In this document: in pieces, positions 48,239 through 58,900 of the stretch
Position numbering within the stretch: the first letter of the stretch is position 1
Layout of the letters: each line of letters starts with the position of its first letter
Source: Legionellaceae bacterium
GTDB taxonomy: Bacteria > Pseudomonadota > Gammaproteobacteria > Legionellales > Legionellaceae
Direction of reading: 5' to 3'
Assembly: GCA_029210085.1 (NCBI GenBank)
Contig: JARGPP010000028.1
Coordinates: forward strand, 1-64,000
Length of the DNA: 64,000 nt
Program-made: the position numbers and the translations under genes
Notes under the pieces: generated by a model
The model's database searches: none
Told to the model about the DNA's origin: nothing
The model's input: only the letters and a program-made list of their open reading frames with translations

Positions 48239-49072
48239 TTAACTAACCACGCAGTTGATCCGGCTTGACTCCTCCTCTTTTAAAATATGTGACTCAACAT
48301 GAGTTAATACTTTAAAAGCAAGTCTATTTAATTCTTCGTTCGCAAAAGGTTTTAAAAGGCACTGAGCTGTTTTACGCTGGCTTTCACCATATAAATAAGA
48401 TGCGGCAGTCAGTAAGCGATGGACCTCTTTAATATATAAACCCACTGAATCAAATTCCATACAAAAAAAAGACCAATCAAATGCTCCAGGCAGCCAACCA
48501 CTTTCCTCAAGCACTTTCATTTGTTGCTTGACATAAGAAACACTCAGATCTCCTGTTTTATTAAATTCACGAAGTGGTGCTAAACAAGTAAAAATAAGTT
48601 TATTTCGTGCGGTGTATTGCTTAATTTCTTGATAGGCAGTGCCTTCTGTGGAAATAAAATTAGAATCAAGGTTAACGTGCTGAAGCGTTATATTTATTTT
48701 AATAGACTCCGCTAATGCCTGAGCAGCTCCAGAACCCAAGTGATTAGAGGTCAAATCAAGATGTTGAGTAAACGGGTTGTTATTAATAAAATAAACTAAT
48801 TCTTGAACAAATTTATCGCCTAAGCCATTGCCAGAAAGCGATACAACCTGAAGAGATGGAATGTGTTTAATAACTCCCAACAAATCACCAGCATAACTCA
48901 AATCATATGCGTACAAGTTTTGAATCCCAATACATTCAAGACTTCCATTATATTTAAGCGCTAAAAGCCATTCATCAAGAGAATTTTGCTGAATACTCTC
49001 AATATCAATAACAAGCTTTGTAATCTGATTATTTTTGATTTGATTAAATATTTCTTTTGATAATACGGTCAT
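48239..49072 (-). CDS. Leucine-rich-repeat protein with C-terminal CaaX box; candidate effector
   Basis: A 277-residue protein with no signal peptide. Residues about 55-140 hold three or four RNI-type leucine-rich repeats (LQVVSLSGNGLGDKFVQELV; TQHLDLTSNHLGSGAAQALA; LQHVNLDSNFISTEGTAYQEI), a eukaryote-like type. A helical region of about 100 residues follows. The protein ends ILKEEESSRINCVVS; the last four residues Cys-Val-Val-Ser fit a CaaX prenylation box and sit behind an acidic cluster. Legionella effectors such as AnkB use host prenylation of this kind. Prenylation and secretion are inferred; the repeats and the CVVS end are seen. Confidence 0.75.
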   Translation of the reverse strand: MTVLSKEIFNQIKNNQITKLVIDIESIQQNSLDEWLLALKYNGSLECIGIQNLYAYDLSYAGDLLGVIKHIPSLQVVSLSGNGLGDKFVQELVYFINNNPFTQHLDLTSNHLGSGAAQALAESIKINITLQHVNLDSNFISTEGTAYQEIKQYTARNKLIFTCLAPLREFNKTGDLSVSYVKQQMKVLEESGWLPGAFDWSFFCMEFDSVGLYIKEVHRLLTAASYLYGESQRKTAQCLLKPFANEELNRLAFKVLTHVESHILKEEESSRINCVVS

Positions 49073-49380
49073 AACAAAACATAAATAAAAGAAATAATGC
49101 GCTCAATTGTAAGTGATAAACATCAAAAAATTCAATTGGCATCTTTCCATTAGCCATTAAGCAAGAGCCCCTAATCTTAACAACAATCATTTTTGAATAA
49201 AAAATGAGAATCGCTCAAGGATAAAACAAAGCATATCAATTCACTTCTTCATGGATCATTGAACAGCGCATACACTATATACACTTATTCAAATAACAGA
49301 TCTAAAAATTACCTCGCCATTCATAAAAAAAAAAATTATGATGTACGCCCCAATTTTCTTTCTTGAATATAAAAAAACAC
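49073..49380. other. 308-bp divergent intergenic region
   Basis: This AT-rich stretch separates the LRR gene (minus) from the lipase gene (plus) and must hold both promoters. I see two CAATTG copies, at about 49112 and 49133, and poly-A runs near the lipase end, but no confident promoter, terminator or small gene. Confidence 0.4.
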
Positions 49381-50715
49381 ATGAAAATCAATAAATCCGT
49401 ACTAGCCCTCTATTTTATCTTTACTTTCTTTTTCATGCCACTAACTGCCACTGCCACTCTTAGCAATATCATTGTGTTTGGAGACAGTCTATCAGACATT
49501 GGTAATTTTCCTGAGAGCGCCACACGCCTCTATCCAGGAACACATAAAATTTCACAACATATCTATCTGCCTGCCCGCAACCCCGTTAACCTCACAAAAA
49601 CCCATCACTACGCTGTACCCGGTTTACCCAACGTTGTTTTAAGCTATCCGGATGTAAACACACAAAATCATCTGCCCGCACAAAAACCACTAGACGGCGC
49701 CACGCGACACTTTCAATCGATTAACTGGCCACAATACCTCTTGCATGAAGCCAAACTAGCAGACTTTATCGAGCATGATAATATAACTCCATGGATTACT
49801 TTTTTTAACGATGAAAAAAGCCCAACTGTCTCGGTCAATTATGCTTATTATGGCGCTCTTACAACCAATGATTGCCATGATCAAGATTACGGAAACCCCA
49901 GCCCATGTGATCGCACATCTATCTACCAAACACAACAAGCCTATCGTTATGAACCACAAGATATAATCGATATGAATAGTGTACAAGTGCCAGGATTTCA
50001 AAAACAAGTAGCACTCTTTACCCATGATTTACAACAACAAAAAGTGTCTGTAGATAACCATACCGCTATCATTATTATGATTGGTGCCAATGATATCGCT
50101 TTTGCCGCTGAAAAAATTCAATCACTCAAGCCAAGCGAAATGTGGGACGCCACTCAAACATTAGCCGGCGGCATAACCAACAATGTTGTTATGGGTCTGA
50201 AACAAATCCTACAAACATCCCAAACAAAGCATCTTTATATTATGAATCTATATAATTTAGGATTAATCCCTAAAATATATAGTAATAAGGCGATGAGTAT
50301 TACGGCTGAACAACTCACCAAAATCTATAATTATCAATTATCAAATCATATCGATCACTTACGACAAGAATATTCAGATGTTTATCTCAATATATATGAC
50401 ACTTATACGCAATTTGAAACACAAGCACAAAGTGACTTATTTAAAGACAACTTAGGCCGCCAATGCGATGAAGACAGTCAATATTTAACGCCGAACGGCT
50501 CGCCGGTAAACTGCAATGCAGATGATGAGCATCATGCCTATTTATTTTGGAATCGAGCACATCCATCATCGCTGGTCGACCAATTCATTGCACATGGCTT
50601 GCTGAAATTTATACAAACAACGTGGACTGAACTCAGTAAAACGCCATCTACACCGACGAACGCCCCATTAAGCCGGCATGAATTTAATCAACAACTGTCA
50701 TATGCTTTCGACTGA
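49381..50715 (+). CDS. Secreted GDSL/SGNH lipase-acyltransferase (PlaA/PlaC-like)
   Basis: An exported esterase, 444 residues from ATG 49381 (the frame is open from TTG 49363). The signal peptide is LALYFIFTFFFMPLTATA. The GDSL blocks are: IIVFGDSLSDIGNF with the nucleophile Ser, IIMIGANDIAFA with the oxyanion Asn, and AHPSSLVDQFIAHGL with the catalytic Asp/His-type HPS end (here a Ser follows HP). Legionella secretes GDSL lysophospholipases/acyltransferases PlaA, PlaC and PlaD of similar size, so this is probably a type II-secreted phospholipase. No strong Shine-Dalgarno is visible. Confidence 0.85.
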   Translation: MKINKSVLALYFIFTFFFMPLTATATLSNIIVFGDSLSDIGNFPESATRLYPGTHKISQHIYLPARNPVNLTKTHHYAVPGLPNVVLSYPDVNTQNHLPAQKPLDGATRHFQSINWPQYLLHEAKLADFIEHDNITPWITFFNDEKSPTVSVNYAYYGALTTNDCHDQDYGNPSPCDRTSIYQTQQAYRYEPQDIIDMNSVQVPGFQKQVALFTHDLQQQKVSVDNHTAIIIMIGANDIAFAAEKIQSLKPSEMWDATQTLAGGITNNVVMGLKQILQTSQTKHLYIMNLYNLGLIPKIYSNKAMSITAEQLTKIYNYQLSNHIDHLRQEYSDVYLNIYDTYTQFETQAQSDLFKDNLGRQCDEDSQYLTPNGSPVNCNADDEHHAYLFWNRAHPSSLVDQFIAHGLLKFIQTTWTELSKTPSTPTNAPLSRHEFNQQLSYAFD

Positions 50716-50721
50716 TATACG

Positions 50722-51465
50722 CTAACGTGGCGCCATCCTAAGCGCTCCGTCCAAACGAATCACTTCTCCGTTGATAAAAGTGTTTTGAATGATATGCAAA
50801 GCCAGTGCTGAAAATTCCTCTGGCCTCCCTAAACGTTTCGGAAAAAGCACTGTTTCCGCTAAACTTTGCTGCACCTCTTCGGGCATATTTAATAATAATG
50901 GTGTTGCAATTAAGCCCGGTGCTATTGTATTGATACGAATGCCATATTGCGCTAATTCACGCGCGGCAGGCAAAGTCATTGATACAATTCCACCTTTAGA
51001 CGCACTATAAGCGGTTTGTCCAATTTGGCCCTCATATGCTGCAATAGAGGCTGTGTTAATGATAACGCCCTGCTCTTCACCATCAAGCGCCTCGGGAGCT
51101 TGTATGATGGCATCAGCAAGTACACGCATCACATTAAACGTACCAACCAAATTCACATCGATTACTTGTTGAAATTTTGCCAGTGGCATAACCCCTTTTT
51201 TACCTACCATACGTGCTGCAGGAGCTACCCCGGCACACTGCACACAAACACGAGGCACGCCTATGCGGTCAATGGTTTGAGCAAGCGCTGTCTCAACCGA
51301 TTCTGCTGAACGCACATCACAAGCAATAGCATCGGTATCACTTGAGTCTGCATGCAAATCCCAAACCATTACACGCGCACCACACGCCCGAAATGCATCA
51401 ACTGTTGCACGCCCCATACCCGATGCACCGCCCGTGACCACGATGCTTTGTTGCTCTATTTTCAT
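50722..51465 (-). CDS. SDR dehydrogenase, 3-hydroxyacyl-CoA dehydrogenase type
   Basis: A 247-residue short-chain dehydrogenase: NAD-binding TGGASGMGRATVDAF, catalytic Ser in NTASIAAYEGQ, Tyr and Lys in AYSASKGG and the closing VIRLDGALRMAPR, which is characteristic of HSD10-like 3-hydroxyacyl-CoA / 2-methyl-3-hydroxybutyryl-CoA dehydrogenases of fatty-acid or isoleucine breakdown. It converges on the lipase gene with a 6-bp gap and follows the amino acid permease gene on the same strand by 45 bp. Confidence 0.87.
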   Translation of the reverse strand: MKIEQQSIVVTGGASGMGRATVDAFRACGARVMVWDLHADSSDTDAIACDVRSAESVETALAQTIDRIGVPRVCVQCAGVAPAARMVGKKGVMPLAKFQQVIDVNLVGTFNVMRVLADAIIQAPEALDGEEQGVIINTASIAAYEGQIGQTAYSASKGGIVSMTLPAARELAQYGIRINTIAPGLIATPLLLNMPEEVQQSLAETVLFPKRLGRPEEFSALALHIIQNTFINGEVIRLDGALRMAPR

Positions 51466-51510
51466 ATCTAAAACATCCTGTTTTATTATTTCTTACTATT
51501 TCTATAGATT

Positions 51511-52698
51511 TTATATAAATTGGACCAATAAAAACGCAGTCGCAATGACAATCATCACAGACACAAACCAACGCCCTCCAGGTAAAAGATGATGATCGGA
51601 TAATGCATTCTTATATCGACCACTGTACAGCATTAAAAGTGGTAATATCACAAGTAAAGCAATGCACCAAATACCAGCATAAGCCAAAGCTGTGATAAAA
51701 ATACCCGGTTTTAGCAGCACGATTAGGAGTGGTGGTAAAAAACACAAAACATGAATCAAGACATTATCTTTCCCTTGTTTTGTTTTTTTAAGCCCATCGG
51801 CAATAAAGTCTGCCAAGCTGATAGATACTGATAAAAATGAGGTTAAAACATAAACCGAAACAAAGATACTTGCAACGTACTTCATCCAGGAATATTCAGC
51901 GACTTTTGTAATAGCAAGCATTAAACGAGAACTTGAATTGTCTGATGCCGCCATTGCAATTAACCCATGCTCTCCTTCACGGGGTAAAACCCCTTGGACA
52001 ATACAAAGCCAAACCAAAAAAATAACAAAAGGCACCAAGCTTCCCACAAGCACAATAAATTTAAGTGCTTTTCTATCAGAACTTAAATACTCGCGCAGTG
52101 TCGGTAAAATCGTTGCATATCCAAATGAGGTTACCATCACGATAAAAGCGCTGTTTCGTATCATGAAATCACCTTTCAGCAATTCCTCGACTTGAATTTG
52201 GGGTGCTAATACGGCGACAATTAAAACGAAAATGAATAATTTAATGGTCATGAAAAAGCGATTTGCTACATCAACAGCTCCCATACCCGCATACACGACC
52301 CCACCTAAAACAATCAGCGTAATAACCGTCGAAAGTGTCCGGGAAATATCCCAATGAATCGTATCTAAAAAGGTTTCAAGCACACCACTTGCACTCGATA
52401 AATAAGCACAAATCAAACTATACATCAGCAATAAATAGAGCAAGCTTGTGACCATCTTGCCCCAGGCACCCAATGTACCTTCGGCCATCGTGACCAAATT
52501 GCTACCTGGTTTAAACCACAAATTTACTTCTAATACTGCAAACGCGCCAATCGTCATACAAAACCACGCGGCAATTAACAGTAAAGCACTCAAACGGAAT
52601 GATTCATGCGCACTCACAATCGGAATTGCAAGCATTCCCGCCCCAACGCAGGTTCCCAAAATCATCAGCATCCCGCCAAAAATACGTTTTGACTGCAT
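51511..52698 (-). CDS. Aromatic amino acid permease (TyrP/Mtr family)
   Basis: An 11-helix inner-membrane transporter of the hydroxy/aromatic amino acid permease family: IFGGMLMILGTCVGAGMLAIPIV at the start and TSFGYATILPTLREYL in the middle. Legionella genomes carry several paralogues. The frame is open from ATG 52719, but GAGGA lies 5-6 nt before ATG 52698 (MQSKRIFGG), so the shorter 395-residue form is chosen. The specificity (Tyr, Trp or Phe) cannot be read. Confidence 0.9.
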   Translation of the reverse strand: MQSKRIFGGMLMILGTCVGAGMLAIPIVSAHESFRLSALLLIAAWFCMTIGAFAVLEVNLWFKPGSNLVTMAEGTLGAWGKMVTSLLYLLLMYSLICAYLSSASGVLETFLDTIHWDISRTLSTVITLIVLGGVVYAGMGAVDVANRFFMTIKLFIFVLIVAVLAPQIQVEELLKGDFMIRNSAFIVMVTSFGYATILPTLREYLSSDRKALKFIVLVGSLVPFVIFLVWLCIVQGVLPREGEHGLIAMAASDNSSSRLMLAITKVAEYSWMKYVASIFVSVYVLTSFLSVSISLADFIADGLKKTKQGKDNVLIHVLCFLPPLLIVLLKPGIFITALAYAGIWCIALLVILPLLMLYSGRYKNALSDHHLLPGGRWFVSVMIVIATAFLLVQFI

Positions 52699-52902
52699 CA
52701 ATATCCTCAAATTAACCATGCAAACGTATCGGATTATAAGCAGATTTTTATCACGTTTGTCCAGGGCAGAACCTTAGAAAGCAACTTATGTTTAACACTT
52801 CTCTTACAGTGGCTATCTGCCAAACAAACACTAAAGACCGTGATTCAACGATATGCTTGTGATAGAATATGCGACTTTAATTCTGAGTGCTGGGATTTGA
52901 CC

Positions 52903-55668
52903 ATGGACAAAACATACGCGCCTGAAACCATTGAGCATGCCTGTTACCAAACATGGGAAGAACACAATTATTTCAGCCCAAGTGGCACAGGTACCCCATT
53001 TTCTATCATGCTGCCCCCCCCAAATGTCACGGGTACATTACATATGGGACATGGTTTTCAAGATACATTAATGGATGCCATGGTACGTTATCAGCGCATG
53101 TCCGGTAAAAATACCTTGTGGCAACCGGGTGTCGATCATGCTGGTATCTCAACACAACTCGTTGTTGAGAAACAATTACACCTTGAAAATTTATCGCGAA
53201 AAGAAATGGGTCGCGATGCTTTTCTGGCGCGCGTATGGCAATGGAAAGAACAATCAGGCAATACCATTACGAAACAAATGCGTCATATGGGTTGCTCAGT
53301 CGATTGGCCTAAAACTCGCTTTACCATGGACGAGGGTTTTTCTAAAGCAGTCAATAAGGCCTTTATTCAGCTCTATGAAGAAGGCTTAATTTATCGTGGT
53401 AATCGCTTGGTCAACTGGGACCCAACCTTAGGCACCGCAGTATCCGATCTTGAAGTAATTACAGAAGAAGAAGCAGGCCACCTATGGCATATCCAATATC
53501 CCATTGTTGATTCAGACGCACATATCACCATAGCAACCACACGCCCTGAAACGTTACTTGGGGATGCAGCTATTGCCGTTCATCCAGATGATGAGCGTTA
53601 TACCAAACTCATTGGCAAGCAAGTTCACTTACCTTTATGTGACCGTACTATTCCAATTATTGCTGATGACTATGTCGAACAAGACTTTGGAAGTGGTTGC
53701 GTTAAAATTACACCCGCTCATGACTTTAACGATTATGAAGTGGGCAAACGCCATAACCTGCCACAACATACCATATTAACTAAAAAAGCCACTATCAACC
53801 GGCATGCTCCCCTTGCTTATCAAGGCATGGACCGATTCGTTGCGCGTGAACAAATTATCGAAGATCTGAAAGCGGCCGGTTTACTCGAAAAAATAGAACC
53901 TCACCAACTGAATATTCCACGTGGTGAAAAATCAAATACCATCATTGAACCTTTACTGACAGACCAATGGTATGTACATATGGAGCCTTTAGCGAAACCT
54001 GCTATCGACGCTGTCAAAAAAAACAAAGTCCGCTTTATGCCAGAGCATTGGACTAAAACCTATGATCATTGGATGGAAAACATCGAGGACTGGTGTATTA
54101 GTCGCCAACTTTGGTGGGGACATCGTATTCCTGCCTGGTATGATAACCAAGGCCACATCTACGTTGGGTACAGTGAGAAAGACATTCGCTTTAAACATAA
54201 ACTTGCAGATGATCTTGTTTTAAAACAAGATGAAGATGTACTCGACACATGGTTTTCTTCATCACTTTGGCCTTTTGTAACTTTAGGCTGGCCTGAAAAA
54301 ACACCTGACTTTGACACCTTTTTCCCTACAAATACATTAATCACTGGGTTCGATATTTTATTTTTCTGGGTTGCTCGCATGATCATGATGAGCCTTAAGT
54401 TTACCGGAAAAGTACCTTTCAGTGATGTCTTTGTCACCGGATTAATTGCCGATCATGAAGGCAAGAAAATGTCGAAATCTAAAGGCAATGTGCTTGATCC
54501 AATGGACATCATCAGCGGCATTACGCTCGATAATTTAATCGAAAAGCGCTCGGCGAACCATCTGCTAAAATCAACACAAAAACGCATTGTTGATAGCACA
54601 AAAAAAGAATTTCCTGACGGCATCCCGGCATTTGGAACTGATGCACTTCGTTTTGCGTATTGCGCACTCGCAACCAATGCACGCACTATCCGATTTGATA
54701 TGGCGCGCGTTGAAAGTTATCGAAATTTTTGTAATAAGCTCTGGAATGCGACACGTTATGTGCTGATGCACACCGAAGAAGAAAATGGTGATTTAGAAGA
54801 CGGGGCCTTTCAATACAGCCATGCTGACCACTGGATTTTCTCACGCATGCAGCACACCATTGCACGTTGTCATCAATATTATAAACAATATCGCTTTGAC
54901 TTATTAGCTAACGCATTGTACGAGTTTGTTTGGCACGAGTATTGCGACTGGTATCTTGAACTCTCAAAACCTGTGCTATATGACACACAAGCTTTAAGTG
55001 CAATGAAACGGGGTACACGCCGAACATTGGTCTCCGTCTTATTCCATATTGTTAAAATGCTTCATCCCATCATGCCCTTTATTACGGAAACCATTTTCCA
55101 GCGCCTCGGCAAACTCACCAGCGAAGGGGGCGAAACCGTGATGCTTGCACGTTTTCCTGAAGTCGACGACAGTAAAATTGACCTGCCGCTTGAAACAGAA
55201 ATTGCGTGGCTTCAATCCATTATACAATCCATTCGCACCATTCGAAGTGAAATGGGCATCAGTCCCGCTAAATATATCCCTCTTTATCTGCGCCAAGTCA
55301 CACCTGAGTCTAAAATAAAACTTGAAAAACATAACACCACACTCATGAAACTCGCTAAAATTGAGAAGATACACTTGCTTAAACTGGATGCACCTGTGCC
55401 CGTATCTGCATCCGCTATGGTTGAAGAACTCGAGTTATTAATTCCAATGGCCGGTCTCATCCAAAAAGATGATGAACTTGCACGCCTCCAAAAATCTCTA
55501 AAAAAGCTCAATGAAGATATTTCAAGAGCCAGCAATAAACTCAATAACCCAAGGTTTACTGAAAAAGCGCCTGCTGATGTCATTGAAAAAGAACAAGGTA
55601 AATTAGAGCAAGCCGAACGTGAGCGAGATAAACTATTACATCATCAAACTAAAATTGAAGCATTATAA
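52903..55668 (+). CDS. valS: Valine-tRNA ligase
   Basis: Class I aminoacyl-tRNA synthetase. Signature motifs: PPPNVTGTLHMGHG (HIGH) near residue 41, the CP1 editing domain (TTRPETLLGDAAIAVHP; GCVKITPAHDFNDYEVG), GFDILFFWVARMIMM and GKKMSKSKGNV (KMSKS), then the anticodon-binding domain and a C-terminal coiled coil. The frame extends upstream to 52840, but ATG 52903 (MDKTYAPETIEHACYQ) matches the family start and gives 921 residues, the normal size. The usual neighbours holC and pepA are absent. Confidence 0.97.
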   Translation: MDKTYAPETIEHACYQTWEEHNYFSPSGTGTPFSIMLPPPNVTGTLHMGHGFQDTLMDAMVRYQRMSGKNTLWQPGVDHAGISTQLVVEKQLHLENLSRKEMGRDAFLARVWQWKEQSGNTITKQMRHMGCSVDWPKTRFTMDEGFSKAVNKAFIQLYEEGLIYRGNRLVNWDPTLGTAVSDLEVITEEEAGHLWHIQYPIVDSDAHITIATTRPETLLGDAAIAVHPDDERYTKLIGKQVHLPLCDRTIPIIADDYVEQDFGSGCVKITPAHDFNDYEVGKRHNLPQHTILTKKATINRHAPLAYQGMDRFVAREQIIEDLKAAGLLEKIEPHQLNIPRGEKSNTIIEPLLTDQWYVHMEPLAKPAIDAVKKNKVRFMPEHWTKTYDHWMENIEDWCISRQLWWGHRIPAWYDNQGHIYVGYSEKDIRFKHKLADDLVLKQDEDVLDTWFSSSLWPFVTLGWPEKTPDFDTFFPTNTLITGFDILFFWVARMIMMSLKFTGKVPFSDVFVTGLIADHEGKKMSKSKGNVLDPMDIISGITLDNLIEKRSANHLLKSTQKRIVDSTKKEFPDGIPAFGTDALRFAYCALATNARTIRFDMARVESYRNFCNKLWNATRYVLMHTEEENGDLEDGAFQYSHADHWIFSRMQHTIARCHQYYKQYRFDLLANALYEFVWHEYCDWYLELSKPVLYDTQALSAMKRGTRRTLVSVLFHIVKMLHPIMPFITETIFQRLGKLTSEGGETVMLARFPEVDDSKIDLPLETEIAWLQSIIQSIRTIRSEMGISPAKYIPLYLRQVTPESKIKLEKHNTTLMKLAKIEKIHLLKLDAPVPVSASAMVEELELLIPMAGLIQKDDELARLQKSLKKLNEDISRASNKLNNPRFTEKAPADVIEKEQGKLEQAERERDKLLHHQTKIEAL

Positions 55669-55671
55669 GCA

Positions 55672-55700
55672 TAGCCTTTCTAGCAAAGAACGCTTATAAT
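55672..55700 (+). promoter_or_regulatory. Promoter of the CAT tRNA gene
   Basis: TATAAT at 55695-55700 lies 12 bp before the tRNA 5' end; the hexamer 17 bp upstream, TAGCCT, is a weak -35 (3 of 6 matches). Confidence 0.5.
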
Positions 55701-55712
55701 CAGATTGCTTTC

Positions 55713-55789
<77 letters not shown>

Positions 55790-55835
55790 ATAAAATCAAG
55801 CACTTATGAATATTTTAGAAAAATTCAAAAAACTC

Positions 55836-55855
55836 ATGTAGACACAATGTAGACA
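55836..55855 (+). repeat. Direct repeat of ATGTAGACA near the tRNA end
   Basis: Two exact 9-bp copies, 55836-55844 and 55847-55855, 11 bp apart, 47 bp after the tRNA. They might be recombinase arm sites; they may also be chance in AT-rich DNA. Confidence 0.4.
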
Positions 55856-55932
55856 AATAGTATTAGGGATCGTGAGCTCAAAAATTAACTGGTTATTACC
55901 CCAGTAATCACTGGTATACAACTAATTGGAAT

Positions 55933-58900
55933 CTAAGAATGACTAGCTATTTCTAGGACACTGAGTGGAGCATTGCAATCTTGCTCAAGCACTTCATCCT
56001 CATCTTTTTTTAATTTTGTTTGCGCGGAATCTATTCTAGATAACGCTTTTCTATGTGCAAAAAACCGCCATTTGTGCAGCATATCTTTAATCACAGAAAC
56101 AGGTGTTGCAGGCCTGGGCGGCTGAGAAGAATAAATTGACCATTCTATTAGGCTTGGCATTCCGCAAGTATAATACTCTCTATCTTGGAGCACGTTATCA
56201 TTAAAACCTCGATTTCTGACTAAAGATACTTGATCTAAGGGCACTTCCGTCACCAGCCCACTTTGCGTAACAGACTTAAAGCGGACTTTATTAGCTAGAG
56301 ATAATTGCCTTAATAAAGGCAACTCCTCATTCCAGCCGTTACTATCAGTTGCTAAAATTGGCTTATCAAATTCTTTCAGTTTATTGATACTAAAATAAAA
56401 GACAGGAGCATATGTCGGATGGTAGAATTCTCTAACAAATATCTTAGAAGCTAATGCACCCAATTTTTCGGCTAGCAAACGATCTTCGTCGCTAAGTCTA
56501 GAGCCAAAATACTTACGTGAAATTTCTTCCGAAGTAGTTGTGCGACACTTTTTTATATCTTCGTTAATAGCACTTTGAAATTGCTTGACAATTGGGTGCG
56601 CTTGCAAAAAAGAGATGGGGTATTGAGTTGAAATTTTAGACAAAACATCCGATTCGGTTAAGCATCTTGGTTGACAGAACAGTTTATCCCAAAGCACAAA
56701 TAGCATATTTAGTATCGGAATGTCAAAATTACACACACCTGTGGAATCATGAATAGCAGCATTCATTGCTGGAAATCCAGTCCAGCCAATAAGTGTTTTA
56801 TCTCGAACTTTTCCAGGAAAAATAGATACAGAGGCTTCTGTAATTAGCAACTGTTGCTCAGTGTCTCGAAGAAGATCAATAAACTGTAGAATTCTAAAAT
56901 CTTCATTTGAAGTACCAACTGAGTCAATGGATTCTGCTGGAATTACTTTCAGAAAATCAACAACATTTGTAAAAAAAGATTCCAGTTGCTCCCGAGTTAC
57001 GGTAGGCGCTAAAGTGATTACGCGATCAGAGTCTTTCTCTAAAATACCTTTTTGGGCATTGATGACACGTGTAGCCGCAGCTCTTATACCTTGCGCATAA
57101 ATGTCCTCAGGCCCGTCCTCTACTGGAGGTGGTAGTAACAAGTGTTCTTGTCTTAACTTCGGTGATTCTTGGTTAGATAAAACCTGCGTAACAGTATCTA
57201 CTACCGTAGGATACTGCTCAAATACAGGATCAATCTCTAGCTGTACCCGCTCCTTTTCCCTCAAAACGATACAGCACTGCTTAAGTGGCGTGCTATCATA
57301 AATTATACCTGCTCCATGAGGTGTCAATAATTGAATATTTCCTTTTTCCGAAGGACACTTAGCATCATAATATACAATCACACCTTGTGCTCGCCATGAA
57401 CAAGCTTGAGCAGCACTTGTAGACGTAGGGCTTAAAATAAAGTGATCACTAATTTGAGAAAGTGCGTACATGACTTCTTTGGAAACTGAGCTCCAGATAT
57501 GGACCGTTTTTTGAGCATTATATGCAATAGAACACACTGTAAAGTCAATGCCATGATATGTTATTTTTTTTTCTGTTACTTGACAGGCATCTGGGTCAAG
57601 TAATGCACGAAGCTCTTGAATCACCGTTTGATAATCAGTTCCGGCTAAAAGCACAATGTCGCGTTGCTGTAGCGGTTCCTCAGGGTAATCATCGTTTGAT
57701 ATGAGTATCTTTAACAAGCGACTTGCTTTTCCTATACATGCTCGATCACCGAAAGCTAAAACAGATAGTCGTTCACCTTGCAAGTAAACATCTGACTTGA
57801 ATGACCTAAGAGGTATATTTTTGATAGGTTGGACGGCATATTGTGTCAAATAAAAAGCTTCTGACGCATATACAGGAATAGGACTACCGTGCTCATTTTT
57901 AATCAACGCTTTTGGTGGGTGAAGCAAAAACTTTAGACCAGTAAGATTGTATTTGATCTGATGGCGTGCGAGTTGTATAAGCTTTTTATTAATCAAACCA
58001 GTATCAAATGTATCAAATACTATGACTTTACCATCCGCAATCAAACGCGCAGCATGCGCAGAAGTGTTCAGTGAAATGATGGTATTACATAATACGGTTT
58101 TTTTACGCAATACATCCATTCTATAATCGCGTATAAAGGGGGCAAATCGTTCATTTAAAACATTTAATGCTTGATAAAGCATTTCATCATTCGCTTGCTG
58201 CTTAATTTGGGTGAACACACAAGACTCGCTGAGTCCAAGCAAGGCTAAGAGTGGCGCTTTATGGCCTAGTTCTAGAGATTCATTAATAATCTTGATGCTA
58301 TTACCACGAGCAGATAATTCTGATACCAATGTTTCACAAACGGCTTTATGACTATTACTGTCGTCACTTGTAAGTATCATAATATCTACAGGTGTTCCCC
58401 CACCTTCAATTGCTTTGTTATGAATATTTCGAAGATGTTCCGCCCATTTTGTTTCAAACAAAGCTAAAAAATTATTCACATGCTCTTCCGTAACAATTTG
58501 TGACATATCATATTCTTGTATTTCTTGCTTTATCAGTTTTTTAAAATTTTCATTATTAATACCAGCATATGTATGGTATCTGACAAGAATGTGCTCAAAT
58601 AAAAAAGCATAGGCTGGACTTGTTTTAGCAAGCGTTTCTTTCAAACAAGCCAATAGAATTGTAGCTTTGGTTGGCTCTTGATAGGCATTTGGATTTTGAT
58701 AAAAAATGTTGTAATCGATATCGCCCGGAGAGGTTCTCAGCAAGTATTCTTCTTGCTCACCTTCTAAGTGAAAGAGCTCACCATCAATAGATTTTAACGT
58801 CTTAATGTTAGCCCACTCTTGATCAGACATTTTTGCATAATCAATAATCACCTTACGTATAGGTGATTCTGAATTTAACAGGCTATCTAGCAGCGCATCT

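Noticed and set aside
55836..55855. ATGTAGACA repeat as a proven attachment site
   Set aside because: Only 9 bp, within AT-rich DNA, and no matching copy at another border is seen in the window.
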